64,000 nt of DNA, from NCBI RefSeq assembly GCF_003002955.1, contig NZ_PVTJ01000009.1:179738-243737 (forward strand), in the 5' to 3' direction. Within the stretch, counting starts at the first letter, position 1. The number at the start of each line of letters is the position of its first letter. The DNA is from Glycomyces artemisiae (GTDB taxonomy: Bacteria; Actinomycetota; Actinomycetes; Mycobacteriales; Micromonosporaceae). The notes beneath the pieces were generated by a model, which did no database searches, was not told the DNA's origin, and saw only the letters and a program-made list of their open reading frames with translations. This document shows, in pieces, positions 8,014-16,027 of the stretch. A program made the translations under genes and the position numbers.

Positions 8014-8049
8014 GCCCCCCAGGAACCGCCCGCACACACTGAAGGAACC

Positions 8050-9129
8050 ATGACCAGCAACCTGTTCACGCCGCTCACCATCCGGGGCACCGAGTTCCCC
8101 AACCGCGCCTGGATGGCCCCGATGTGCCAGTACAGCGCCGACACCTCCGGGCCCGGCACCGGCGCCCCCAACGACTGGCACGTCCAGCACTACGGCTCCC
8201 GCGCCGTCGGCGGCACCGGCCTCATCCTCGTCGAGGCCACCGCGGTCACCGCCGAAGGCCGCATCAGCATCGGCGACCTCGGCATCTGGAGCGACGACCA
8301 GGTCCCCGCCCACCGCCGCCTCACCGACCTCATGCGCGCCCACGGCACCGTCCCCGGCGTCCAGCTCGCCCACGCGGGCCGCAAGGCCACCTCCGACCTG
8401 GAGTTCAACGGCGGCCGCGCCCTCGCGCCCGACGAAGGCGGCTGGGTCCCCGTCGCCCCCAGCGCCGTCGCCTTCAGCGAGTCCCGGCCCGTGCCGCACG
8501 CCCTCACCCGCGAGGAGATCCAGGACGTCGTCGCCGCGTTCGCCGCCGCCGCGCGCCGCGCCCTCGCCGCCGGATACGAGGTCGTCGAGATCCACGGCGC
8601 CCACGGCTACCTCCTCCACGAGTTCCTCTCGCCCGTCTCCAACCGCCGCGACGACGAGTACGGCGGGTCCTTCGAGAACCGCACCCGCCTCGCCGTCGAG
8701 GTCACCGACGCCGTCCGCGCCGCCGTCGGCGAGACCGTCCCCGTGTTCTTCCGCGTCTCCGCCACCGACTGGATCGAGCCCGAGGGCTGGACCGCCGACG
8801 AAACCGTGCGCCTCGCCGCGGTCCTGCGCGAGCACGGCATCGACCTCCTCGACGTCTCCTCCGGCGGCTCCCTCCCGAACGCCGCCGTCCCCACCGGCCC
8901 CGGCTACCAGGTCCCGTTCGCCGCCCGCGTGCGCAGCGAGGCCGGCCTGCCCGCGGGCGCGGTCGGCCTCATCACCGAAGCGCGCCAGGCCGAGAAGATC
9001 CTCGCCGACGGCGAGGCCGACGCGGTCCTCATCGGCCGCGAGCTCCTGCGCGACCCCTACTGGGCCCGCCACGCCGCCGCCGAGCTCGGCGACGAGGCCT
9101 ACAAGCCCGCCCAGTACCGCCGCTCCTGA
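8050..9129 (+). CDS. NADH:flavin oxidoreductase, Old Yellow Enzyme family (YqjM-like)
   Basis: A 359-residue FMN-dependent TIM-barrel enzyme. The N-terminus RAWMAPMCQYSA carries the redox-tuning Cys of thermophilic-like OYEs; HGAHGYLLHEFLSP supplies the His pair that binds the substrate carbonyl or nitro group; FFRVSATDW and IGRELLRDPYW are the flavin/phosphate-binding strands. Such enzymes reduce activated alkenes, quinones and nitro compounds with NAD(P)H. Position behind the MarR-linked dehydrogenase and DJ-1 genes suggests a joint response to reactive electrophiles. Start ATG 8050 follows GAAGGAACC. A hairpin follows the stop. Confidence 0.92.
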   Translation: MTSNLFTPLTIRGTEFPNRAWMAPMCQYSADTSGPGTGAPNDWHVQHYGSRAVGGTGLILVEATAVTAEGRISIGDLGIWSDDQVPAHRRLTDLMRAHGTVPGVQLAHAGRKATSDLEFNGGRALAPDEGGWVPVAPSAVAFSESRPVPHALTREEIQDVVAAFAAAARRALAAGYEVVEIHGAHGYLLHEFLSPVSNRRDDEYGGSFENRTRLAVEVTDAVRAAVGETVPVFFRVSATDWIEPEGWTADETVRLAAVLREHGIDLLDVSSGGSLPNAAVPTGPGYQVPFAARVRSEAGLPAGAVGLITEARQAEKILADGEADAVLIGRELLRDPYWARHAAAELGDEAYKPAQYRRS

Positions 9130-9137
9130 CGGCCGCA

Positions 9138-9165
9138 CCGGCTCCCGGCCCGCGCCGGGAGCCGG
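9138..9165 (+). terminator. Hairpin after the Old Yellow Enzyme gene
   Basis: An 11-bp perfect stem (9138-9148 with 9155-9165) with a 6-nt loop lies 8 bp past the stop codon. Confidence 0.65.
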
Positions 9166-9355
9166 CGGCGTCCCCAAAGGACCGTCCACCAGCGCCGCTC
9201 CTCAAGAGACCGGAACGGTGCAATTCCGGCAACCGGACCGTACTGCGACCGCACCGGCCGGTGTGGAACCAGGACCACCCCGCGCGCATCGAGGACCGCC
9301 GCACGTCGCGACCCGAACCGGAGTACGCTCCCGCCCAGGCGGAGAGGAGCGCACC

Positions 9356-11221
9356 ATGACGGACCCGCGACCGGAGGGCGGACGCCCCATCGAGGACTAC
9401 GCCCTCCTCTCCGACCGCCACACCGCCGCCCTCGTCGGCACCGACGGCTCCATCGACTGGCTCTGCCGCCCCCGCTTCGACAGCCCCGCCGTCCTCGGCC
9501 GCCTCCTCGACCCCGACGCGGGCCACTGGTCCCTCACCCCCGCCGCGCCCTACCGCACCGAACGCGCCTACGTCGGCGAGACCTTCGTCCTGCGCACCGT
9601 CTTCACCACCGACACCGGCACCGCCGTCCTCACCGACGCGCTCGCGCTCGGCCCCGCCACCGAGCGCGGCCGCATCCGCCTCGCCGCCCGCGCCCCCATC
9701 GCCACGCTCCGCACGATCGAATGCACCGCAGGCGAACTCGACGTCGACTTCGCGTTCCGCCCCCGCCCCGAATACGGCCTCGTCAACCCGATCTTCACCA
9801 GCATCCCCGGCGGCGTCCTCGCCACCGGCGGCCCCGCCCGCTTCGTCCTCACCAGCCCCGTCCGCCTCGACTTCGGCGACGACGGCGCCACCGCCCGCCT
9901 CCATCTCGATGAAGGACGGAAACTCCACTTCTGCGTCCAGACCGCCGACCTCGCCCAGGACCCGCCGCCCGCATGGACCCCCGAAGCCGTCGAAGCCGCC
10001 CTCGACGAGACCCTCATCGGCTGGCAGGACTGGCACGACGCCCACCCCGACTGGGACGGGCCCCTCGCGCCCCTCGTCAAACGCTCGGTCCTCGTCCTCG
10101 AAGCGCTCCGCTACCAGCCCACCGGCGCGATCGTCGCCGCCCCCACCACCTCCCTCCCCGAAGCCGTCGGCGCGGGCCGCAACTGGGACTACCGCTACTC
10201 GTGGGTGCGCGACGCCAGCTTCACCGTCCAGGCCCTCGCCGAAGCGGGCTGCCACGGCGAGGCCGTCGAGTTCTTCGAGTTCATGACCCGTGCCGCCGCC
10301 CACTACCAGCCCGAGCAGCCCCTCCAGATCATGTTCGGCATCGGCGGCGAGCACGACCTCTCCGAACGCGAACTCGGCCACCTCGCGGGCTGGCGCGGCT
10401 CCCGGCCCGTGCGGGTCGGCAACGCCGCCTGGCTCCAGCCGCAGCTCGACGTCTACGGCGAACTCCTCGACGCCGCATGGCATCTGCGCGGCCACCTCCA
10501 GGGCCTCGACGAGCCCGCCCGGCAGTTCCTCTCCGGCATGGCCGACGCCGCCGCCGACCAGTGGGAGCAGCCCGACCAGGGCATCTGGGAGTCCCGCGGC
10601 GCGCCGCGCCACTACCTGTACTCCAAGCTCATGTGCTGGACCGCCCTCGACCGGGCCGTCAAGTTCGCCGACCGCCTCGACGTCGCCGCCGACCGCGTCG
10701 GCACCTGGGCCGCCGAGCGCGACCGCATCCGCGAGGCCATCGAGACCCGCGGCTGGAACCCGCGCGTCGGCGCGTTCTGCGCGGCCTTCGGCGACGACGA
10801 CCTGGACGCCTCGGTCCTCGCCATGCCCGCCTCCGGGTTCCTGCCCGGCACCGACGAGCGCCTCAAGTCCACCGTGGACGTCATCGACGCGAAGCTGCGC
10901 GACGCCCGGGGCCTCCTGCGCCGCTACGAGACCGGCACCGACGGCCTCGACGGCACCGAGGGCTCGTTCGTCATGTGCACGTTCTGGCTCGCCCAGGCGC
11001 TGGCGCTCACCGGCCGCCCCGACCGCGCGGAGGCGGCGTTCGCGCTCGCCGCGGACTGCGCGAACGACCTCGGCCTGCTCTCCGAGGAGGTCGACACCGC
11101 CTCCGGCGCGATGCTCGGGAACTTCCCGCAGGCGTTCAGCCACATCGGGCTCCTCAACGCCGCCATCGCGATCCGCGACGCTCGCCGCTCCCGGCCGGGG
11201 TGGTTACCCTCAGTGCCGTGA
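9356..11221 (+). CDS. Glycoside hydrolase family 15 protein (glucoamylase/trehalase type)
   Basis: The 621-residue cytoplasmic protein (no signal peptide) has the GH15 plan: an N-terminal super-beta-sandwich opening with PIEDYALLSDRHTAALV and DGSIDWLCRPRFDSP, then an (alpha/alpha)6 barrel. NWDYRYSWVRDASF carries barrel residues lining the active site, and LSEEVD followed by GNFPQAFSHIGLL contains the late catalytic segment. Actinobacterial members are often trehalases; others cleave maltodextrins. Start ATG 9356 is preceded by GGAGAGGAG; the frame is open upstream but without family sequence. The HAD gene overlaps its stop by 4 bp. Confidence 0.9.
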   Translation: MTDPRPEGGRPIEDYALLSDRHTAALVGTDGSIDWLCRPRFDSPAVLGRLLDPDAGHWSLTPAAPYRTERAYVGETFVLRTVFTTDTGTAVLTDALALGPATERGRIRLAARAPIATLRTIECTAGELDVDFAFRPRPEYGLVNPIFTSIPGGVLATGGPARFVLTSPVRLDFGDDGATARLHLDEGRKLHFCVQTADLAQDPPPAWTPEAVEAALDETLIGWQDWHDAHPDWDGPLAPLVKRSVLVLEALRYQPTGAIVAAPTTSLPEAVGAGRNWDYRYSWVRDASFTVQALAEAGCHGEAVEFFEFMTRAAAHYQPEQPLQIMFGIGGEHDLSERELGHLAGWRGSRPVRVGNAAWLQPQLDVYGELLDAAWHLRGHLQGLDEPARQFLSGMADAAADQWEQPDQGIWESRGAPRHYLYSKLMCWTALDRAVKFADRLDVAADRVGTWAAERDRIREAIETRGWNPRVGAFCAAFGDDDLDASVLAMPASGFLPGTDERLKSTVDVIDAKLRDARGLLRRYETGTDGLDGTEGSFVMCTFWLAQALALTGRPDRAEAAFALAADCANDLGLLSEEVDTASGAMLGNFPQAFSHIGLLNAAIAIRDARRSRPGWLPSVP

Positions 11222-11874
11222 CGCTCTTGATGATCGACCTCGACAACACCCTCATCGACCGCGACGCGGGCTTCCGCGCCGGATTGACCGCGCTCCTCGC
11301 CGCCCACGGCCACGCCGCCGACCACGCCGACTGGATCATGCCGATCGATGACCGCGGCTACACGCCCCGTCCGGTCGTCGCGCAGGCCATACGCGAGCGA
11401 CTCGACTTCGACCTCACCGCGGACGAGCTCGTCGACGCGCTCTACCGCGGCTCGCGCGACAACGCCCGGCTCGACCCCGCCACGGCCGACGCGATCGGCC
11501 GGGCCCGCGGCGCCGGGCACCGCGTCGTCATCGTCACCAACGGGCCCGTGGAGGGCCAGTTCGGGAAGATCCGCAACGCGGGGCTCGACCGGCTCGTCGA
11601 CGCGTGGACGATCAGCGGGGCCGTGGGCGCCGACAAGCCCGACCCGGCGCCGTTCCGCGCCGCCGCGGCCGCCGTGGACGGCTCGCTGGAGGACGCGTGG
11701 ATGATCGGCGACCGGGACGACGCCGACATTCTCGGCGCCCACCGCCTCGGCGTCCCCAGCGTCTGGCTCCACCTCGGCCGCGACTGGACCGCCGCCGACT
11801 ACCGGCCCACGCACACCGCCGACTCCATCGTGGAGGCCATCGACCACGCCGCGAACGCCCCGCGACTGTCGTGA
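11218..11874 (+). CDS. HAD-superfamily hydrolase (phosphatase)
   Basis: The 218-residue protein has the HAD motifs in order: I LMIDLDNTLID, II VVIVTNGP, III ADKPDPAPF and IV MIGDRDDADILGAHRLG, the last acidic residues binding Mg2+. It should dephosphorylate a small metabolite. GTG 11218 overlaps the stop of the GH15 gene as GTGA, so translation may be coupled; in addition TACCCT (11205-11210) sits 7 nt before this GTG, the leaderless spacing seen elsewhere in the window, so an internal promoter is possible. ATG 11230 is an alternative start. Substrate unknown. Confidence 0.85.
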   Translation: MTLLMIDLDNTLIDRDAGFRAGLTALLAAHGHAADHADWIMPIDDRGYTPRPVVAQAIRERLDFDLTADELVDALYRGSRDNARLDPATADAIGRARGAGHRVVIVTNGPVEGQFGKIRNAGLDRLVDAWTISGAVGADKPDPAPFRAAAAAVDGSLEDAWMIGDRDDADILGAHRLGVPSVWLHLGRDWTAADYRPTHTADSIVEAIDHAANAPRLS

Positions 11875-12007
11875 ATCCGTCTCGGCCGCATCGCGAAAGC
11901 CCCTCAAGCGGCCCGCCGCGACCGTTAGCGTGGGCACGGACGGCCCACCGATGCACCGGCGGTGACCGTGCAGCGGCCGCGGGCGCACGCCTGCGGCCGC
12001 TTGGCGC

Positions 12008-12715
12008 TCAACGGCCCTGCCGCTCACGGACGCCGAGGAACGCGCTCAGCTGCGCGGCCGCGTCGAGCATCGCCAGCCCCCGCTTCGTCAACCGCCCCCG
12101 CCAGTCCGCAAGGGACTGCGCGAGCGCCTCGGTGCCGCCCGCGGTCCGCACCTGCCGCACGACCGCCGCGATGTGCTCCAGCGGGTATCCGCCGCGCCGC
12201 AGCAGGTGCGCGAGTTCGGCGTCCCGCACGTCCTCCCGCTCGAACCGCCGGTACCCGGTCGCGCGTTCGCGCGCGGGGGAGAGGATCCCGGCCCGCTCCC
12301 AGTTCCGCAGCGTCGCGGGCGTGACCCGCAGCCGGTACGCGAGCTCGCCGACCGTGTAGGGCGCGAAGCGCTCCGGGACCTCCGGCTCGGCCAACCGCGC
12401 CACCGAGGCGGTGACCGCGTCGAGCGTGGCCCGGTCCCGGAGCAGCTGCTCGTGGCCGCGGTCGATCACCATGAGCACCTCGTCGATCCGTCCGCTGTGG
12501 ACCGCGTGCATGGCCTCGCCCGCCACGCCGTGCCCGTACGCGCGCACCAGCGCCAGGAACGCGCGCAGCGCCGCCGCATGCGCCTCCGTGTAGACCCGGT
12601 AGCCGCTCGGGGTGCGCTCGGCGGCCGGGAGGAACCCGTCGCGCTCGTAGTTGCGGACGGCCTGGGCCGTGAGCCCGTGCTCGCGCGCCAGGTCAGAAGG
12701 CCGCAGTTTCCCCAC
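12008..12715 (-). CDS. TioE-family double-MerR transcriptional regulator
   Basis: The 235-residue protein carries two MerR-type winged helices. The first (about residues 1-70) reads LRPSDLAREHGLTAQAVRNY...PSGYRVYTE; the second (about residues 120-190) reads YTVGELAYRLRVTPATLRNW...TGYRRFEREDV. This duplication is the signature of the TioE-like actinobacterial regulators. It is divergent from the erythromycin-esterase-like gene, and a 9-bp dyad with the shape of a MerR-type operator lies in the 80-bp spacer, so it probably controls that gene and itself. Confidence 0.88.
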   Translation of the reverse strand: MGKLRPSDLAREHGLTAQAVRNYERDGFLPAAERTPSGYRVYTEAHAAALRAFLALVRAYGHGVAGEAMHAVHSGRIDEVLMVIDRGHEQLLRDRATLDAVTASVARLAEPEVPERFAPYTVGELAYRLRVTPATLRNWERAGILSPARERATGYRRFEREDVRDAELAHLLRRGGYPLEHIAAVVRQVRTAGGTEALAQSLADWRGRLTKRGLAMLDAAAQLSAFLGVRERQGR

Positions 12716-12718
12716 GGT

Positions 12719-12767
12719 TTGAGACTTTACCGCAGTGGTCCAACGCCAGACCCGATCGAAGTCTCAA
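12719..12767. promoter_or_regulatory. Candidate TioE-type operator (TTGAGACTT dyad)
   Basis: TTGAGACTT (12719-12727) and AAGTCTCAA (12759-12767) are a perfect 9-bp inverted repeat 31 bp apart, filling most of the divergent spacer between the double-MerR gene and the esterase-like gene. Confidence 0.6.
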
Positions 12768-12795
12768 CCGTTCTTTCAACGATACGTTTCAAGCC

Positions 12796-13704
12796 GTGAA
12801 CACCGACCAGATCACCGCATCCCATGACGTCATCGGCCTCGGCGAGCGCGCCCACGGCGACTCGCCCCAAGCGGAGGCCCGCGCCGACCTCGCGCTCCGC
12901 CTCCTCGGGCACGGCGCCCGCTCGATCGTGTTCGAGTCCGACCGCATCGCCGCGTTCGCCGTGGACGACTACGTGCAGGGCCGCACGGATTCGCTCGACA
13001 CCGCGATGGGGGAGGGCTTCACCCACGGGTTCGGCGCGTTCGCCGTCAACCGCCGCCTCGTCGCCCGCCTGCGCGCATGGAACGAGGGCCGCGACCCGGC
13101 CGACCGGGTCGCCTTCCACGGCATGGACGCGCCCCTCGAATTCACCGCCGCCAGCCCGCGCACGTACCTCGAACACGTCCGCGACTACCTCGGCCGCGAC
13201 CTCGACATCGCCGCGCTCACCGGCGACGACGAGGCCTGGAGCCGCATGGAGGCCGTCACCGACCCGGCCGCATCCCCTGGCGACACCCCTGCGGCCCAAG
13301 CGCTCCGCATCATCGCCGACGATCTGCGCGCCGCGCTCTACGCGGCCGCGCCGGAGCGGATCGCCTCGACCTCGCTGACCGACTGGCACCGCGCGAGGGT
13401 CAACGCCGCCACCGCCGCCGGGCTCCTGCGCTACCACCGCCAGGCCGCGCAGCCGCTCCCCGAAGCCGACCGGTGGAGCCGCCTCTCCGGCGTCCGCGAC
13501 GCACTCATGGCCGAGCACCTGCTCGACATCCGCGCCCTTGAAGCGGGCCGCGGGCCCACGGTCGTCCTCGCCCACAACGTCCACTTGCAGACCACCGAGA
13601 GCCGCATGGAGATGGCCGGCATGAACCTCGTCTGGGCCGGAACCGGCGCCATCATCGCGGCCCTCCTCGGCCCCAAGTACGCCTTCATCGCCGACGAGGA
13701 CTGA
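12796..13704 (+). CDS. Erythromycin esterase family protein (short form)
   Basis: The 302-residue protein resembles Ere-type esterases, which hydrolyse macrolide lactones. The N-terminal GLGERAHGDSP keeps the Glu and His of the active site, followed by ARSIVFESD, the FHGMDAPLEF segment and a late VVLAHNVHLQTTESRM helix that also lines the site. It stops shortly after GPKYAFIADED, about 100 residues before the usual family length, and the sequence beyond does not resume the family in any frame. GTG 12796 lies 7 nt after TACGTT, so translation is probably leaderless. Divergence from the TioE-type regulator supports inducible control. True macrolide hydrolysis is not shown; the family also occurs in unrelated metabolism. 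Confidence 0.82.
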   Translation: MNTDQITASHDVIGLGERAHGDSPQAEARADLALRLLGHGARSIVFESDRIAAFAVDDYVQGRTDSLDTAMGEGFTHGFGAFAVNRRLVARLRAWNEGRDPADRVAFHGMDAPLEFTAASPRTYLEHVRDYLGRDLDIAALTGDDEAWSRMEAVTDPAASPGDTPAAQALRIIADDLRAALYAAAPERIASTSLTDWHRARVNAATAAGLLRYHRQAAQPLPEADRWSRLSGVRDALMAEHLLDIRALEAGRGPTVVLAHNVHLQTTESRMEMAGMNLVWAGTGAIIAALLGPKYAFIADED

Positions 13705-13741
13705 CCTCCGCCGGAGCCCCGGACCTGCGCCGACTCCGCAC

Positions 13742-13774
13742 TTGACATCGCTTTATCGATATACCAATCTGGTA
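13742..13774 (+). promoter_or_regulatory. Promoter-like region with palindrome before the esterase gene
   Basis: A perfect -35 hexamer TTGACA (13742-13747) is followed by a 13-bp palindrome TACCAATCTGGTA (13762-13774) placed where a -10 region and operator would overlap. No clean -10 hexamer is visible. Confidence 0.45.
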
Positions 13775-13838
13775 CGGACGTTCGCGCCTGCCGCCCCTCC
13801 CGGCCGGTCGAAAAGCCGTGCTCCAGAGGAGGAAGCCG

Positions 13839-15971
13839 ATGAACGAGTCCCACGCGCCCCGGACGGTCCCCGACCCCCCGGGGCCCGCAGCACCGTCCGC
13901 CGCAGGCGACCCGTGGGTCGCCGAGGTGCCGGACAACCCGGTGCGGGACGTGTACCGCTTCACCGTGCCCGCCCGGGCCGTCCGCGAGGCGACCGGCGTC
14001 GAGGACGGTCAGGTCGCCGTGCAGGGCGACTTCGGGCCGGGCGGCACCTGGACCGAGTTCCACGCCGACGGCGACGACGACCGCGTCGCCACCCTCGGCC
14101 CGCTCGACCCCGGCCTGTACTGCTACCGGTACGTCGTGCGACCCGCCCCGGACGCCGAGGCCGTCGCGTTCCGCGATCCGGAGACCGCCGCACGGCCGCA
14201 CCTCGGCACGCTGTTCGTGCCCGGCCCCGGCGCCGACTGGCTGGCGGACACCGCCGACGGCGGCGCGCTCGACACGATCCGGTACGGCGACGGCGCGGCG
14301 TCCGAGGCGCTCGTGTGGACCCCGCCGGGCTACGACGCCGACCGCGCCGCGCCCTACCCCGCGCTCTACCTCCTCCCGGACGAGGGCCGCAGCCACCGCG
14401 AATGGGCGGGGCCGGGCCGCCTCGCGCAGATCCTCGCCCGCCTCGTGCTCGACGGCGACGCCGAGCCGATGGTCGTCGTGGCGGCCGACGGCTCCTCGAC
14501 GGCGAAGGACCTCGTCGAGGGCCTCGTGCCCGCCGTCGAGGCGGCGTTCCGCGTCTCCGCCGACCCGGCCGACCGCGCCGTCGCCGGCATCGGCCGCGGC
14601 GCGTCATCCGCACTGGAGGCGGCCGCCGCGGAAGCGTTCACCAGTGCCGGCGTCCTCTCGGGCGGCCTCGGCCCGGACGCCGGCCCCGACGCGCTGCGCC
14701 GGACCGACGGCCGCACCGCGCTCATCCGCGTCTACGGCGGCAACATCACTGACCCCGCCTACGACGAAGTCGCGGCGCTGGAAGCCGCGCTGACCGCCGC
14801 CGGCGTCGCATTCGAGTCCGACGGCTCCCACCCCGCCTCCGGCGGCACCTGGAGGACCTGGCGGGCGGCCCTGCGCGACTTCGCCCAGCGCCTGTTCCGG
14901 CCGGTCGCCGACCACGGCCCGAGCGAGGGCCACCCGCCCTTCACCGCGCACGAGCCCTCCGCGCCCGGCACGGCGCCCACCCCGTGGATCGACGCCGGCG
15001 GCGTCGTCACCTTCGAGGCCGGCCCCGAGTTCGCCGACGCCTCGCGCGTCGCCGTCTGGGGCAACTTCGGCCCCGCGGGGAGCTGGCCCCGCACGCCCAT
15101 GACCCGGCGGGACGACGGCTCGTGGCGCCTCTCGATGCCGCTCGAAGGCGGCACCTACCACTACAAGTTCGAGGTCGACGGCGCAGTCCGCAAGGACCCG
15201 CGCAACCCGTCCTCGGTGCGCTCCGAGCCCGCCTGGAGCACCTTCGCCGTCCCCGGCGACACCATCAGGGGCCGCTACACCGCACCGGTCCCCGCTGGTG
15301 CGCGCGGCGAGGTCAACGTCATGGCCTACAACAGCACCGCGGCCGATCCGGACCGCTCGGCGTACGTGTGGACGCCCCCGGGCTACGACCCCGCCCGCAC
15401 CGAGCCGTACCCCGTGCTCTACCTCCAGCACGGCGGGGGCCAGACGTGGTCCGACTGGATCGAAGTCGGCTACGCCGACCGCATCCTCGACAGCCACCAC
15501 CGGAACGGGACCATAGTTCCCATGGTCGTGGTCATGGCGAACGGCAACGGCGTCGACTTCCAGACCGAGATCACCACGCGCATCGCCCCGGCCGCCGAGG
15601 AGCGCTACCGCGTGAGCGCGGACCCGCGGCGGCGCGCGCTGGCGGGCCTGTCGATGGGTTCGGGGCAGACGCTCAGCACCCTGTGGGCCCATCCCGTCGC
15701 GTTCGCCTACATCGGCGCCATGTCGGCGTTCGGCGGTCCTCCCGAAGGGACGGACACCGGCGCCGTCAACGCCGGCACCGAACTGCTCCGGGTGTACTCC
15801 GGCGACCGCCAGGACTTCACGTACGAGCCGACGCTCGACCTGATCGCCGCCATGGAGCGCAGCGGGGTCGAGCACGAGTTCGCGCCGATCATCCCCGGCC
15901 CGCACGGCTGGGACGTGTGGCAGCGGGCGCTGATCGACCTCCTGCCGCGCCTGTTCAAGACCGCGCACTAG
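13839..15971 (+). CDS. Tandem esterase-D-type protein: degenerate plus intact module
   Basis: A 710-residue protein made of two copies of an early-set/CBM48-like beta domain followed by an esterase-D (feruloyl-esterase-like) alpha/beta hydrolase: about residues 35-125 and 130-345, then 365-470 and 475-710. The second hydrolase is intact, with Ser605 in GLSMG and His689 in GPHGWDVW. In the first the elbow reads GIGRG (Gly252 for serine) and the His motif becomes SGGTWRTW, so it is probably non-catalytic. Relatives remove acyl groups from xylan or related substrates, or are enterochelin esterases. No signal peptide is seen. ATG 13839 follows a strong GAGGAGG site. A 16-bp hairpin follows. Confidence 0.82.
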   Translation: MNESHAPRTVPDPPGPAAPSAAGDPWVAEVPDNPVRDVYRFTVPARAVREATGVEDGQVAVQGDFGPGGTWTEFHADGDDDRVATLGPLDPGLYCYRYVVRPAPDAEAVAFRDPETAARPHLGTLFVPGPGADWLADTADGGALDTIRYGDGAASEALVWTPPGYDADRAAPYPALYLLPDEGRSHREWAGPGRLAQILARLVLDGDAEPMVVVAADGSSTAKDLVEGLVPAVEAAFRVSADPADRAVAGIGRGASSALEAAAAEAFTSAGVLSGGLGPDAGPDALRRTDGRTALIRVYGGNITDPAYDEVAALEAALTAAGVAFESDGSHPASGGTWRTWRAALRDFAQRLFRPVADHGPSEGHPPFTAHEPSAPGTAPTPWIDAGGVVTFEAGPEFADASRVAVWGNFGPAGSWPRTPMTRRDDGSWRLSMPLEGGTYHYKFEVDGAVRKDPRNPSSVRSEPAWSTFAVPGDTIRGRYTAPVPAGARGEVNVMAYNSTAADPDRSAYVWTPPGYDPARTEPYPVLYLQHGGGQTWSDWIEVGYADRILDSHHRNGTIVPMVVVMANGNGVDFQTEITTRIAPAAEERYRVSADPRRRALAGLSMGSGQTLSTLWAHPVAFAYIGAMSAFGGPPEGTDTGAVNAGTELLRVYSGDRQDFTYEPTLDLIAAMERSGVEHEFAPIIPGPHGWDVWQRALIDLLPRLFKTAH

Positions 15972-15977
15972 CGGAGC

Positions 15978-16011
15978 GGGCCGTCCGGGGCCGAACGGCC
16001 CCGGACGGCCC
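15978..16011. terminator. Bidirectional terminator between convergent genes
   Basis: A 16-bp perfect stem (15978-15993 with 15996-16011) with a 2-nt loop separates the convergent esterase and MFS genes. Confidence 0.8.
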
Positions 16012-16027
16012 GAGCTCCGCACGGGCC

